54,577 bases of DNA from Myxococcales bacterium (GCA_028287115.1 JAQBQF010000029.1:1-54577); one strand, 5' to 3'; shown: positions 1 to 13,051, counted from the first letter of the stretch. The notes: generated from the letters alone by a model not told the origin. Translations and numbers: made by a program.

Positions 1-2
1 GA

Positions 3-110
3 ATCCCGGCAGGCTACGAGCTCCTCCATCGAGTCGTGTCGATGCTGACGAAGATGATCAACAAGCCGCCTACGCCGACGCTTACCCCTACGCCCACGTC
101 GCAGAGGTGA
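3..110 (+). CDS. C-terminal fragment, possible four-helix bundle protein
   Basis: An open frame enters from the left edge and stops with TGA at 108-110. The 35 visible residues begin IPAGYELLHRVVSMLTKMIN and end in a Pro/Thr-rich tail. The amphipathic end with alternating Leu/Val/Met and Lys resembles the last helix of the S23/Avd-type four-helix bundle proteins often encoded in rRNA intervening sequences or as small orphan genes. That assignment is a guess from a short tail. The gene is convergent with the peroxidase gene, leaving only 27 bases between the two stops. No start is visible. Confidence 0.35.
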   Translation: MPAGYELLHRVVSMLTKMINKPPTPTLTPTPTSQR

Positions 111-137
111 TCACCAACTTGCGGGGACTCTACTTAG

Positions 138-848
138 TCACTTCTTCGGCAGCGCGGCTTCGACGGCGGCGATCACGGTCGGGTCGTCGGGCTTGGTCTT
201 CGGCGAGAAGCGGGTGATCTGCGTGCCGTCGGCGCTGACGACGAACTTCTCGAAGTTCCAGCGAATGTCGCCGTCGTGGCCCGAGGCGTCTTTGATCGGG
301 GTCAGCGCTTTGTAGACCTCGTGCCGGTTCGTGCCGTTGACCTCGATCTTCTCCATGATCGGGAACGTGATGCCGTAGTTCGTCGCGCAGAACGTCGCGA
401 TCTCCTCGGGCGAACCCGGCTCCTGGCCGCCGAACTGGTTGCACGGGAAGCCGATCACGGTGAAGCCCTTGGGCTCGTACTTCTTCTGGAGTGCCTCGAG
501 CGTCGCGTACTGCGGGGTGTTGCCGCACTTGCTCGCGACGTTGACGAGCATCAGCGCCTTGCCCTTGTAGCTGGCGAGCGTGGTGGGCTGGCCTTTGAGA
601 TCTTTGAGCGGTGCACTCCACATGGGATCGAGCTCCTTGGTGACGGTGACCGCGGGCGGTGCGGTGCCAGCGGCGGGGAGGTTGGCGGGATCGAACATCG
701 CCGCGGTGTCGCCCATCTGCGGATGGGGATCCTTCGGCGCTTCTTTGGTTTTCGCGGCCATATCGGGCTGCGGGTCCTTGGGCGTCTCCTTCTTGGAACA
801 GGAGACGAGGGCGGCAACCAGACCAGCGACGAGCACGAGCCTCTTCAT
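138..848 (-). CDS. Glutathione peroxidase-family lipoprotein
   Basis: A thiol peroxidase of the glutathione peroxidase family, probably reducing hydroperoxides at the cell envelope. The chosen ATG gives MKRLVLVAGLVAALVSC, a lipoprotein signal with lipobox LVSC. A GTG nine bases upstream would add three residues. After a Lys/Pro/Asp-rich linker of about 60 residues comes the thioredoxin-like GPx domain. The active-site Cys is at residue 108 in ASKCGNT, the conserved Gln in the NQFGGQEPGS segment, and the Trp-Asn pair in RWNFEKF. It uses Cys, not selenocysteine. The total of 236 residues equals a normal GPx domain plus the lipoprotein leader. It diverges from the radical SAM gene, with 62 bases between starts. 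A TACGGT box lies 7 bases before the ATG. Family assignment is firm; the reductant (thioredoxin is common for bacterial Cys-GPx) is inferred. Confidence 0.9.
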   Translation of the reverse strand: MKRLVLVAGLVAALVSCSKKETPKDPQPDMAAKTKEAPKDPHPQMGDTAAMFDPANLPAAGTAPPAVTVTKELDPMWSAPLKDLKGQPTTLASYKGKALMLVNVASKCGNTPQYATLEALQKKYEPKGFTVIGFPCNQFGGQEPGSPEEIATFCATNYGITFPIMEKIEVNGTNRHEVYKALTPIKDASGHDGDIRWNFEKFVVSADGTQITRFSPKTKPDDPTVIAAVEAALPKK

Positions 849-855
849 GGACGGC

Positions 856-861
856 ACCGTA
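856..861 (-). promoter_or_regulatory. Candidate leaderless -10 box for the peroxidase gene
   Basis: TACGGT on the minus strand ends 7 bases before the ATG at 848, the spacing expected if transcription starts at or next to the start codon. No Shine-Dalgarno sequence and no clear -35 box is seen. Confidence 0.4.
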
Positions 862-910
862 CAATAACCAGCCGGCGGCGCATACCCTCTGCTATACGTC
901 CCCGTCCCAG

Positions 911-3799
<2,889 letters not shown>

Positions 3800-3864
3800 C
3801 CAGACCGCGGGCGGCGATCCGAGACAGCGATGTCGGTTGGCAGCCGCGGTTGCCAGGGGTCTGG
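3800..3864 (+). terminator. Inverted repeats after the radical SAM gene
   Basis: CCAGACC at 3800-3806 pairs with GGTCTGG at 3858-3864, and a nearly perfect palindrome GGCAGCCGCGGTTGCC sits inside at 3839-3854. No T-run follows, so a terminator role is only suggested. The rest of the gap to 3983 shows no gene. Confidence 0.3.
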
Positions 3865-3983
3865 GCTCTCGATGGGGCATGGAGGCCGTGACGAGTTGTG
3901 GGCACTCGCTCGCGTAAGCCCGCGAACCCTCGTTACAAACGCCCGAAACCGGCTGGCCTGTCGGCTGCAATCCACCCTCGTCG

Positions 3984-5564
3984 ATGATGAGGGTCAACCA
4001 GATCGTACTCGCGGCCAGCGTGCTCGCCGGCTGTGGCGGCGCAAGCCCGCAGTCGATGGACGGACCGGATGCCGGCATGGCAGCCGGCGATGGCTCCGCC
4101 GCGACGGATGCGACCACGAGTGCTCACTGCGTGGACATCGATGATTCGGCGGCGGTCGTGGTCGGCAACGCGACGACCGCGGATGACTACGCGTTTGTCG
4201 TCACCGTGAAGTCGGCCAGCGCGACGAGCTGGAGCACCGGCGGCAACGAAGCGCTCGTGCTCGCCGTGTTCGGTGCGCAGAGCTTGATCGGGCACCTCGT
4301 GATTCATCAAGGCCAGGCGAAGTTCGATTACGGCATGCACGTCGGCGCACTGGCTGCGGGCGAACCGATCTCGATGAAGGTCTCGACGCTGTCGGCACAG
4401 AACGCGACGCGCAAGGCCACGGTGTGCGACCCGACGTTGACGCCGTCGGCGATGCTCGGAGCCGCCGCGGAGGGACTCATCAACGCACCGGAGTATCGGT
4501 GGCCGATCCAGAAGAGCTTCAACGACATCCCGATCGTCGTCGGCTGGTCGAAGGCGCGCAAGGCGTATCAATCGGTGTTCTCGAACGAGGATGGCGGGAC
4601 GGCGGAACAGTGCGGCGGCGGCTCGAGCGGTATGCAGGCCGAGATCGCGCGCTGGGGCCGCTCGGTCGATATCGAGGATTCCTACGACTACGGCGCCGCT
4701 CCGCAATGGGAGCGCTGTACCGGCCGCGTGCCGGTGACGACGACCGCGATTCGCATGGAGGGCACGCATCCGATCCTGTACTACGGGGACGGTCACAACC
4801 GCGTGTTCGAGAGTCGCGCTGGCTACGGTCAGACCTGTGGCACGGGCTCGCCGGAGAAGCCGGACGGAGACCTCGTCGGCTGGAACATCCAGAATCCCGG
4901 CAACGAGCTCGCGAAGGACACGGGGCACGTGATCATTCTGCGGCCGATTCCGGTCGATCTCGATTCACTCGGGTACGCGCAGTTCGGCGGACGTCGGGAG
5001 GCCGTGGTCGACCGCTACGCGCCTTGGCTCTATCGGCTGACCTCGCTCGAGCTTGCTCGCGAGGGCAAGATCGACAACTCGAAGACGTTCCCGATGTCGC
5101 GTTACCTCTACGTCGACGTTCGCGTGTCGGACGTCAACGGCTCGGGCGATCAGTACTGCGCGCCGCTCGGGGTCAGCGGTGGCTTCAAGCTGCGCGCGGT
5201 CACCGGAAACGGCACCGCGATCAGCTCGCCGCAGATCACGGGCGCCTACGCGGGCAATGGCAACCACGACTGGAAGCGCGTCGCGATCGCGCTGCCGGCC
5301 GGCGTCGGCGCAGCCGACATCGATCACTTCACGTTCGACGCCTACGACGGCGACGGCATCTACCTGACGGCGATCGGCGACGCGTTCATCCCGATCGCGA
5401 CGGGCACGAACAGCGCGACGATCGACTATGTCCGGATGGGGACGAAGGCGTTGGCCTACTACGTCGACGACAACAGCAATAGCTGCACCAGCGGCATCAA
5501 TACCGCCGGCCCGGGTGGCACGCCGTATCCGTGTGTAGGCGGTCAGATCGACGTGGCGAAGTAG
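3984..5564 (+). CDS. Unknown secreted lipoprotein, about 526 residues
   Basis: I do not recognise a family. The N-terminus MMRVNQIVLAASVLAGC is a lipoprotein signal with lipobox LAGC, followed by an Asp/Ala/Thr-rich stretch to about residue 45. The rest is rich in Gly, Asp and Tyr and is likely beta-rich. Cys residues recur in pairs (EQCGGG, WERCTG, YGQTCGTG, YCAPLG, NSCTSG, YPCVGG), which suggests disulfides in an exported protein. A C-terminal stretch (YVDVRVSDVNGSG ... FTFDAYDGDGIYLTAIGD) resembles a carbohydrate-binding or jelly-roll type module, but this is an impression only. The second ATG (3987) is an equal start candidate. The stop lies 20 bases before pdxJ, so co-transcription is possible without implying a shared role. 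Confidence 0.8.
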   Translation: MMRVNQIVLAASVLAGCGGASPQSMDGPDAGMAAGDGSAATDATTSAHCVDIDDSAAVVVGNATTADDYAFVVTVKSASATSWSTGGNEALVLAVFGAQSLIGHLVIHQGQAKFDYGMHVGALAAGEPISMKVSTLSAQNATRKATVCDPTLTPSAMLGAAAEGLINAPEYRWPIQKSFNDIPIVVGWSKARKAYQSVFSNEDGGTAEQCGGGSSGMQAEIARWGRSVDIEDSYDYGAAPQWERCTGRVPVTTTAIRMEGTHPILYYGDGHNRVFESRAGYGQTCGTGSPEKPDGDLVGWNIQNPGNELAKDTGHVIILRPIPVDLDSLGYAQFGGRREAVVDRYAPWLYRLTSLELAREGKIDNSKTFPMSRYLYVDVRVSDVNGSGDQYCAPLGVSGGFKLRAVTGNGTAISSPQITGAYAGNGNHDWKRVAIALPAGVGAADIDHFTFDAYDGDGIYLTAIGDAFIPIATGTNSATIDYVRMGTKALAYYVDDNSNSCTSGINTAGPGGTPYPCVGGQIDVAK

Positions 5565-5584
5565 CTGCGTGGTAAGAACCGCGG

Positions 5585-6342
<758 letters not shown>

Positions 6343-6343
<1 letters not shown>

Positions 6344-7002
6344 TGATGCCGCAAAATCCCCGGAGGGGGATGCGCTCGCTCGTGCTCGTGATCGCGGTTT
6401 CGCAGGGCGGTTGCTTCCTGATTCCGCACGATGATCGCGTGCGGTGCCCGACCGATCGCAGCGTGACGCTCGGCAATCAGGACGACGTCCTCGGGTTCGC
6501 GGGATGCAAGCGCGCCAGTGGTGTCACCGTGCGCACGGGCGCGACGATCGATCTCGCGCCGCTTCACGAGCTCACCGAGATCACCGGAGACCTCCGGATC
6601 GGCCCGACCGTCGGCATCGATCACATCCTGCTCAACGACCTGCGCCGCGTCGAGGGCACGATCTACGTCGGCAACAACGGCTCGCTATCGGGGTTGTTCC
6701 TGCCGCGGCTCGAGCAAGCCGGACGGATCGAGATCGAGGATAACTTCGCGCTGACGACGATCTCGATGCCGAGGCTCGAGGCCATCGCCGGTGCGTTCGT
6801 CGCCGACGACAATCACGGTCTCGAGCTGATCGTGCTGTCCTCGCTCGTGGCCGCCAAGCAGCTCGTGATCACGAATCATCCGCGGCTCGAGCTCCTGCAG
6901 GTCGACAGGCTGCGCACGGCCGAGCTCGTGCGGATCGAGAACGCTCCGAAGCTGCCTCCAGAGCTGGTCGAGAAGCTGCGCGCGAAGCCTTCGGTTCCCT
7001 GA
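6343..7002 (+). CDS. Leucine-rich / receptor-L-like lipoprotein
   Basis: A small envelope protein of unknown role, 219 residues. The ATG at 6343 overlaps the pdxJ stop (TGATG). A second in-frame ATG at 6370 directly follows a GGAGGGGG run but with no spacing, so the upstream start is preferred. The leader MRSLVLVIAVSQGGC has a lipobox-like end. The body is a regular series of beta-strand units (LTEITGDLRIG, LRRVEGTIYVGNNGSLSG, LEQAGRIEIEDNFALTT, LEAIAGAFVADDNHGLE, LVAAKQLVITNHPRLE, LRTAELVRIENAPKLP), each about 22-25 residues. This resembles receptor L-domain or leucine-rich beta-solenoid proteins that Myxococcota encode in number. No catalytic motif is seen. Confidence 0.75.
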
Positions 7003-7113
7003 TCGGCGCTAGAGCGTGCGCTGGCGGAAGCCGATGCGCGGATTGCCGAGGTCGAAGCCGAAGGGAAGACCAGCTCCACCTGGGCGGACTATCAGCGAAT
7101 GAACGAGCGATGA
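7003..7113 (+). other. Coding-like stretch in frame after the previous stop
   Basis: Directly after the TGA at 7000-7002 the same frame stays open for 36 codons to a TGA at 7111-7113. It reads SALERALAEADARIAEVEAE and then a polar tail ending YQRMNER. It has the Ala/Glu heptad look of a coiled coil and the codon use of its neighbours, but has no start of its own. It could be the remnant of a small gene or of a longer reading frame. Confidence 0.3.
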
Positions 7114-7151
7114 TCACGAGCTTCAGCGCTTCGTAGTGGCTCCGGCGGCGG

Positions 7152-7157
7152 TATCAT
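7152..7157 (+). promoter_or_regulatory. Candidate leaderless -10 box for sucA
   Basis: TATCAT lies exactly 6 bases before the ATG of sucA. No Shine-Dalgarno sequence is present between the box and the start, which fits transcription beginning at the start codon. Confidence 0.5.
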
Positions 7158-7163
7158 AGCGCC

Positions 7164-10013
7164 ATGGTCCGTGATGTCCTCGAGCTCGGTAGCTCTCTGG
7201 GTTACCTCGACGAGCTCTACGAGAAGTTTCAAGAACAACCCCAAGCCGTCGACGAGAGCTGGCACGCGATGCTCGATGGTCACCCGGCCCGCGAGCCTTC
7301 GCGCAATGGCAACGGCAACGGCAACGGGCATGTGGCGACGACCGGCAACGGCAACGGTCATGCGGCTCGAACGGAGGTCACGCTGACCACGCGGTTGCCG
7401 CCTTCGCTACGGCAGCCGAGCACCGTCACGATGTCGCCGATCGCCGCGCTGCCTTCGCCGCTCGTGTGGCCGCTGGTGAATGCGTATCGCAGCCGCGGCC
7501 ACTTCGCCGCGAACCTCGACCCCCTCGGCCTACTCGAGACCGCGCGGATCGCCGAGCTCGATCCGGCGACCTGGGGTTTCACCGATCGCGACATGGACAA
7601 GGTGATCGAGCCGACCGGCGTGCACGGCATGCCGAAGGCGAAGCTCCGCGACATCATCGCGCGCATCCAGACGATCTATGCCGGCTCGGTCGGCCTCGAG
7701 TTCATGCACATCTCGTCGCCGGCGCGCCGGAGCTGGCTCGCCGAGCGGATGGAGACGAGCCTCGTCAAGCCGCTGCCCGTCGACGTGCGGACGCGGATGC
7801 TGGCGCTCTTGATCAACGCCGAGCAGTTCGAGCGGTTCTGTCATACGAAGTATCCGGGCACGAAGCGGTTCTCGCTCGAAGGCAGCGAGAGTCTGATCCC
7901 ACTCCTCGATCTGACGCTGACCCACGGCGCGAGGCTCGGTTCGATCGAAGCCGTGCTCGGGATGGCGCACCGCGGGCGCCTCACCACGATCGAGCAGATC
8001 CTGCGGCGGCCCGGGCGCGATCTGTTTGGCCAATTCGAGGACGTCGAGCCGGAGAAGGCGCTCGGCGGCGGCGACGTCAAGTATCACCTCGGCTTCTCGA
8101 CGGACCGCGTCGATCCGAACGGTCACGCGATGCACGTCTCGCTCGCGTTCAACCCGAGCCACCTCGAGGCGGTCGATCCGGTCGTCGTCGGTCGCGTGCG
8201 CGCGAAGCAAACTCGCCACGGCGATCTCGAGCATCGGCGCGTGATGGGCGTGCTGATCCACGGCGACGCGGCATTCGCGGGGCAGGGACTCGTGCCCGAA
8301 ACGCTCCAGCTCTCGAACCTGCCGGGCTATCGCACCGGTGGCACCGTACACATCATCGTCAATAACCAGGTCGGGTTCACCGCGTCGCCGGCCGAACAAC
8401 GCTCGACCCCGTACTGCACCGACGTCGCGAAGATGCTCGAGTGCCCGATCTGGCACGTCAACGGCGAAGATCTCGATGCGCTCGCGCACGTGATCGAGAT
8501 CGCGAGCGAGTACCGCGCGCAATTCTCCTCGGACGTCGTGATCGATATGTACTCCTATCGCAAGTACGGCCACAACGAGAACGACGAGCCGGCGTTCACG
8601 CAGCCGCTGATGTACGACCGGATCAAGACGAAGCCGTCACCCGTCGAGGTCTATTCGAGGCGACTCGTCGACGAGAAGATCGTCAGCGCCGAGGAGGTCA
8701 CCGCGATGACGCAGCGGCGCGTCGCGGAGCTCGAGGCCGAGCTCGAGGCGGCGAAGGCGGCCAAGCTGCGTCCCGAGGGCGTGTCGATGACCGCGATGTG
8801 GCGCGGCTATTCCGGCGGCATCGCCGAGGCGCCGGAAGTGGTCGACACGCGCGTCGGGCGGCCGATGCTCGAAGCGATCTCGCAGTCGATGGCCGAGATT
8901 CCGGCGGGGTTCACCGCGCATCCCAAGATCGTGCGGCTCCTCGAGCAACGCGCGCAGATGGGCAAGGGCGAGCGGCCGATCGATTGGGGCATGGGCGAGC
9001 TGCTCGCGTACGGCTCGCTGCTCTATCAGGGTGTCAACGTACGGATGTCGGGTCAGGACTCGTCGCGCGGAACCTTCAGTCACCGTCACGCGATCATCAC
9101 GGACATCAAGACCGGGCGCGAGCACCTCGTGCTCGGTCAATTGCACCCAGATCAGGGCCTGTGTCGGATCTATGACTCGCCGCTCTCGGAAGCCGGCGTC
9201 ATGGGCTTCGAGTTCGGATACTCGCTCGATTATCCGGATGCGCTCGTGCTGTGGGAAGCGCAGTTCGGAGACTTCGCGAACGGCGCGCAGGTGATGATCG
9301 ATCAGTTCATCTCGTCGTCGGAGGACAAGTGGAAGCGCTTGTCGGGTCTCGTGCTGCTCCTGCCGCACGGCTACGAAGGGCAAGGCCCCGAACACTCGAG
9401 CGCGCGTCTCGAGCGCTACCTCCAGCAGTGCGCGGAGCAGAACATGCGGGTCGCGCAGCCGACGACCCCGGCGCAGATGTTCCACTTGATGCGCCAGCAG
9501 GTCCTGCGGCAGATGCGCAAGCCGCTGATCGTGATGACGCCGAAGAGCCTGTTGCGCCTTCCCGCCGCGACTTCGACACTCGAGGAGCTCGCGACCGGCA
9601 AGTTCCAGCGCGTGATCGCGGACGATCTGGTCGATCCGGCCAAGGTTACACGCGCGCTGTTGTGCAGCGGCAAGATCTATTACGAGCTGCTCGAGGAGCG
9701 TACGCGGCGCGGGGACGATACGGTCGCGCTGGTCCGGCTGGAGCAGCTCTATCCGTGGTGGCCTCACCTCATCAGCGCTGCGACCCTCGACAAGTACCCG
9801 AAGCTCGCCGATCTGTATTGGGTCCAGGACGAGCCGTGCAACATGGGCGCGGGGCAATTCGTGACGCCACGGCTGCAGCAGCTGCTCGAAGGCAAGGCGA
9901 TCAAGTACGCGTTCATCGGCCGCGCCGAGAGCGCGAGCCCGGCGACCGGCTCGCACAAGGCCCACGTGATCGAGCAGCAGCAGATCCTGGCTCAGGCGTT
10001 CGATCGGGCGTGA
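7164..10013 (+). CDS. sucA: 2-oxoglutarate dehydrogenase E1 component
   Basis: Thiamine-diphosphate-dependent decarboxylase of the 2-oxoglutarate dehydrogenase complex in the TCA cycle, passing the succinyl group to the lipoyl arm of SucB. The 949 residues match the family length. The N-terminal E2-contacting helix (LGYLDELYEKFQEQPQAVD) is followed by a low-complexity Asn-Gly linker at about residues 48-73. Family motifs follow: MAHRGRLTTI, FNPSHLEAVDPVV, the ThDP motif beginning GDAAFAGQG and ending in VNNQVGF, and the transketolase-like C-terminal half with SSRGTFSHRHA. sucB starts 40 bases downstream, as is usual. The third subunit, dihydrolipoamide dehydrogenase, is not in the window. The start is supported by the TATCAT box. 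Confidence 0.97.
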   Translation: MVRDVLELGSSLGYLDELYEKFQEQPQAVDESWHAMLDGHPAREPSRNGNGNGNGHVATTGNGNGHAARTEVTLTTRLPPSLRQPSTVTMSPIAALPSPLVWPLVNAYRSRGHFAANLDPLGLLETARIAELDPATWGFTDRDMDKVIEPTGVHGMPKAKLRDIIARIQTIYAGSVGLEFMHISSPARRSWLAERMETSLVKPLPVDVRTRMLALLINAEQFERFCHTKYPGTKRFSLEGSESLIPLLDLTLTHGARLGSIEAVLGMAHRGRLTTIEQILRRPGRDLFGQFEDVEPEKALGGGDVKYHLGFSTDRVDPNGHAMHVSLAFNPSHLEAVDPVVVGRVRAKQTRHGDLEHRRVMGVLIHGDAAFAGQGLVPETLQLSNLPGYRTGGTVHIIVNNQVGFTASPAEQRSTPYCTDVAKMLECPIWHVNGEDLDALAHVIEIASEYRAQFSSDVVIDMYSYRKYGHNENDEPAFTQPLMYDRIKTKPSPVEVYSRRLVDEKIVSAEEVTAMTQRRVAELEAELEAAKAAKLRPEGVSMTAMWRGYSGGIAEAPEVVDTRVGRPMLEAISQSMAEIPAGFTAHPKIVRLLEQRAQMGKGERPIDWGMGELLAYGSLLYQGVNVRMSGQDSSRGTFSHRHAIITDIKTGREHLVLGQLHPDQGLCRIYDSPLSEAGVMGFEFGYSLDYPDALVLWEAQFGDFANGAQVMIDQFISSSEDKWKRLSGLVLLLPHGYEGQGPEHSSARLERYLQQCAEQNMRVAQPTTPAQMFHLMRQQVLRQMRKPLIVMTPKSLLRLPAATSTLEELATGKFQRVIADDLVDPAKVTRALLCSGKIYYELLEERTRRGDDTVALVRLEQLYPWWPHLISAATLDKYPKLADLYWVQDEPCNMGAGQFVTPRLQQLLEGKAIKYAFIGRAESASPATGSHKAHVIEQQQILAQAFDRA

Positions 10014-10041
10014 GCACCTCTCTCCGCGTCCAAATCCGCGG

Positions 10042-10047
10042 TAGGAT
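10042..10047 (+). promoter_or_regulatory. Candidate leaderless -10 box for sucB
   Basis: TAGGAT lies exactly 6 bases before the sucB ATG inside the 40-base sucA-sucB gap, so sucB may also be transcribed on its own. Confidence 0.4.
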
Positions 10048-10053
10048 TCGCGC

Positions 10054-11295
10054 ATGGCTGATCTGGTCGTTCCGCAGTTAGGGGAATCGATCTCCGAGGC
10101 CGTCATCGCACGCTGGCTCAAGGAGGTCGGCGAGACCGTGACGGCCGACGAGCCGATCGCAGAGCTCGAGACCGACAAGATCACGGTCCAGCTTCCGTCA
10201 CCGGTTGCCGGCGCGCTCACCGAACAACGCGCCGCGGTCGGCGCGACCGTCAAGGTCGGCGAGGTGATCGGCCAGATCGACGCGAGCAAGGCCGGCAAGG
10301 CCGCGCCCAAAGCCGAAGCGAAAGCGACCGCTGCGGCCGAAGCGCCGGCAAAACCGCCCGCGCCGCCGCAAGCCAGGCCCGCTGCCCAGGCGAGCGTTGC
10401 GACGGCGCCTTCGGAGCAAGCCGCGACGGCGCCACGCAAAGCGGGCAACGGCGAATCGGTCGACAAGGACGCACTCCTCCGACTGACACCTTCGCAACGC
10501 GTACACGCGCGCGAGGTCGGCGTGGTTCCGGCGCGCACCGCCACCGTCGCCGCCACGACTGGGCCGAGCGCCGACGATCGGCTCGCGCAGGTCGATCCTC
10601 GCGACGAAGTCGTGCCGATGTCACCGCTGCGCAAGCGCGTCGCCGAGCGGCTCGTTCAGGCGCAGCACGAATCCGCTTCGCTGACGACGTTCAACGAAGT
10701 CGACATGACGCAGATCATGGAGCTGCGCGCGCGTTACAAGGACAGCTTCGAGAAGGCACACGGCGTGAAGCTCGGCTTCATGTCGTTCTTCGTCAAGGCG
10801 TGTGTCGCGGCGTGCAAGCTGTTCCCGGGCGTCAATGCCGAAGTGATCGGCGGCAACATCGTCTACAAGAAGCACTACGATTTCGGGATCGCGGTCTCGA
10901 CGCCGAAAGGCCTGGTCGTGCCGGTGCTCCGCGATTGCGCAGATCGATCGTTTGCCGAGATCGAGCGCGGCATCGTCGATCTCGCGGAGCGTGCGCGCAA
11001 CGGCAAGCTCGGGCTCGCGGATCTGCAGGGCGGAACCTTTAGCATCACGAACGGCGGCATCTACGGCTCGATGATGTCGACGCCGCTGCTCAACTATCCG
11101 CAGACCGGCATCCTCGGCATGCACAACATCGCGAAGCGAGCGATGGTCGTCGGTGACGAAGTGAAGATCCGCCCGATGATGTACCTCGCGCTGTCGTACG
11201 ATCACCGCGTCGTCGATGGTCGCGAGGCGGTCTCGTTCCTCGTCGCCGTCAAGGATCGGCTCGAGGCGCCCGATCGCATGCTCGTCGAGGTCTGA
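10054..11295 (+). CDS. sucB: 2-oxoglutarate dehydrogenase E2, dihydrolipoyllysine succinyltransferase
   Basis: Core acyltransferase of the 2-oxoglutarate dehydrogenase complex, moving the succinyl group from lipoate to CoA. An N-terminal lipoyl domain (residues 1-76) carries the modified Lys at residue 42 in ETDKITV. An Ala/Pro-rich swinging linker follows (about 80-135). The catalytic domain begins near 185 ([18 protein letters not shown]) and ends with YDHRVVDG, active-site His at residue 384. Its 413 residues are normal for the family. The segment between linker and catalytic core ([18 protein letters not shown]) stands where the E3/E1-binding domain should be. It keeps a helix-like start but lacks the usual GTGxGGR half, so this domain looks degenerate. 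A TAGGAT box sits 6 bases before the ATG. Confidence 0.95.
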   Translation: MADLVVPQLGESISEAVIARWLKEVGETVTADEPIAELETDKITVQLPSPVAGALTEQRAAVGATVKVGEVIGQIDASKAGKAAPKAEAKATAAAEAPAKPPAPPQARPAAQASVATAPSEQAATAPRKAGNGESVDKDALLRLTPSQRVHAREVGVVPARTATVAATTGPSADDRLAQVDPRDEVVPMSPLRKRVAERLVQAQHESASLTTFNEVDMTQIMELRARYKDSFEKAHGVKLGFMSFFVKACVAACKLFPGVNAEVIGGNIVYKKHYDFGIAVSTPKGLVVPVLRDCADRSFAEIERGIVDLAERARNGKLGLADLQGGTFSITNGGIYGSMMSTPLLNYPQTGILGMHNIAKRAMVVGDEVKIRPMMYLALSYDHRVVDGREAVSFLVAVKDRLEAPDRMLVEV

Positions 11296-11323
11296 CTCCG
11301 AGCTCGGCCTCGCACGCGAGCGC

Positions 11324-12655
11324 TCAGGGCACGCCGCGGATCACGAGCGCGGCGCCGGACATCGGATGTTTCGGCGCCGGCAGCGGCACGCCTTCGACCC
11401 ATGCGGTCGCCGTATGAGTGACGCCGGCGATGAACCCGTCGGGGATCGCCGCGAGTGCTGCGATGTCTTCGCGCCCCTCGCCGCCGACTTGCCAGCCGGC
11501 GACCGTGTTACCGCTGTCGTCGAGGGCCGCGAGGAAGGCGTCGTCGCCGCCGCCCGCGGTGATCGCGCGATCACCAAGGCGCATCGTGCCGGAGAAGAAG
11601 CCGCCGACGACGACGCGATCGCCGACCGCCGCGATGCCGCGTAGCCCGTCGAAGTCGAGGCCGCCGAGCAGGATCGTGGGTCCGCGATCGCCGCCGGGCT
11701 GCCACCAGATCACCATGCCGTCGGCGGGACCTTGCGCCATCAGCTCGGAGTTGCCGACGTGGACGGCACCACGCGCGTTCGCGGCGACAGCGACGCGGCC
11801 GCTCGCATCGATCGCGACTCCAGCCACCGAATCATCTTCCTTGCCGCCGAACGTCGCCGACCAGCGCCGAGCGCCTGCGGCATCGAGCTCGGCGACGAAG
11901 CCGTCCGCGAACGGCGAGCGCTCGTCGAACGCGGGCAACGGTTGGCCGAGCAAGTCCGCGCCGCCGGTGACGGTTCCGGCGATCGCGACCCGATCTGGAC
12001 TCGCGGCGACGCCTTGGACCGAATCCGCGCCCGCACCGCCGACACGCACGAGCCAGATCACATCGCCCGCTGTCGAGAGTCGCGCGACGAAGCCGTCGCT
12101 GCCGCCCGCGCTCGAGACGACCTTGGCCTGTGCGCGGAGCGTGCCGCTGAACGTGCCGCCGACGACGAAGCCGTCCGGAGCCGGCGCGATCGAGGTGATC
12201 ACGGACCACTCGGTCGAATCGATCGCGGTTCGCCAGCGCGCCGCACCGGTGCTGGCATCGAGCGCGACGACCACCGCACCGGGCTCGCCTCGCAGTCCGG
12301 GTGCGCCGCCGAGCGTGATCGCGAGCAGATCGCGAGCGCGCGCGAGCGGGCCGGCGGTCCCATCGAGCTCGACTTGCCACGCGATCGCCGCGAGGCGACG
12401 AGCTTCGATCGTCGTGCGAGCAGCGCGCGAGCTTGCCGCATCCGTCGTCGTATCTGGAGTGGTCGTGAACGCCGCGAAGGTCCGATCGCGATCGCCTGCG
12501 ACGCCGCGCAGCGAAGCGCCGGGGCGGCCGACCTCGAGCGTGAACGCCCTGGCATTGCCACCGCGCGGATGGTTGGGAGCCGGGCAGCCGGTCAGCCCCG
12601 TCAGGATGACAAGGCCGACGGCGGAGCGCAGATCAGATCTTTTCGCCGCGAGCAC
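11324..12655 (-). CDS. Beta-propeller-like lipoprotein
   Basis: Secreted protein of about 443 residues with unknown role. The chosen GTG (12655) gives [20 protein letters not shown] then LTGC, a good lipoprotein signal; a TTG at 12667 is also in frame. The body consists of repeated units in which a Gly-Gly-x-Phe-x-Gly strand precedes a surface loop ([55 protein letters not shown]). This is the SBBP/PQQ-like seven-bladed propeller pattern common in Myxococcota. Its first 23 bases overlap the end of rpmB, so it is probably translated from the same message, although a functional link to ribosomal proteins is unlikely. It converges with sucB, 28 bases away. Confidence 0.8.
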   Translation of the reverse strand: MLAAKRSDLRSAVGLVILTGLTGCPAPNHPRGGNARAFTLEVGRPGASLRGVAGDRDRTFAAFTTTPDTTTDAASSRAARTTIEARRLAAIAWQVELDGTAGPLARARDLLAITLGGAPGLRGEPGAVVVALDASTGAARWRTAIDSTEWSVITSIAPAPDGFVVGGTFSGTLRAQAKVVSSAGGSDGFVARLSTAGDVIWLVRVGGAGADSVQGVAASPDRVAIAGTVTGGADLLGQPLPAFDERSPFADGFVAELDAAGARRWSATFGGKEDDSVAGVAIDASGRVAVAANARGAVHVGNSELMAQGPADGMVIWWQPGGDRGPTILLGGLDFDGLRGIAAVGDRVVVGGFFSGTMRLGDRAITAGGGDDAFLAALDDSGNTVAGWQVGGEGREDIAALAAIPDGFIAGVTHTATAWVEGVPLPAPKHPMSGAALVIRGVP

Positions 12656-12869
12656 GCAGGTCAGCAACGATAGCCGGGAGCCCCAGCTTGTCGATGAGAC
12701 GCATGCCGCGAGCAGAAACGCGGATCGTGATCCAACGCTTCTCGTCTTCGAGCCAGAACCGCTTGTCCTTGAGGTTCACCTCGAAGCGGCGCTTCGTGTG
12801 ACGGTTCGAGTGGCTGACGTTCGAGCCGACGAGCGGCGACTTACCTGTGACCTGGCATACGCGCGACAT
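12633..12869 (-). CDS. rpmB: 50S ribosomal protein L28
   Basis: Structural protein of the large ribosomal subunit, 78 residues. It begins [20 protein letters not shown] and has the family hallmarks [12 protein letters not shown] and ISARG-like [13 protein letters not shown]. The start is preceded by AGGAAG, 6 bases upstream. It follows rpmG by 8 bases, a common rpmG-rpmB arrangement. Confidence 0.98.
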   Translation of the reverse strand: MSRVCQVTGKSPLVGSNVSHSNRHTKRRFEVNLKDKRFWLEDEKRWITIRVSARGMRLIDKLGLPAIVADLRARGEKI

Positions 12870-12877
12870 GGTGCTTC

Positions 12878-13051
<174 letters not shown>

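Noticed and set aside
659..910. N-terminal extension of the radical SAM gene
   Set aside because: The 84 extra residues are antisense to the peroxidase gene and show no conserved sequence.
8637..10634. 665-codon minus-strand frame opposite sucA and sucB
   Set aside because: Antisense to two well-conserved enzymes; low complexity Arg/Glu content.
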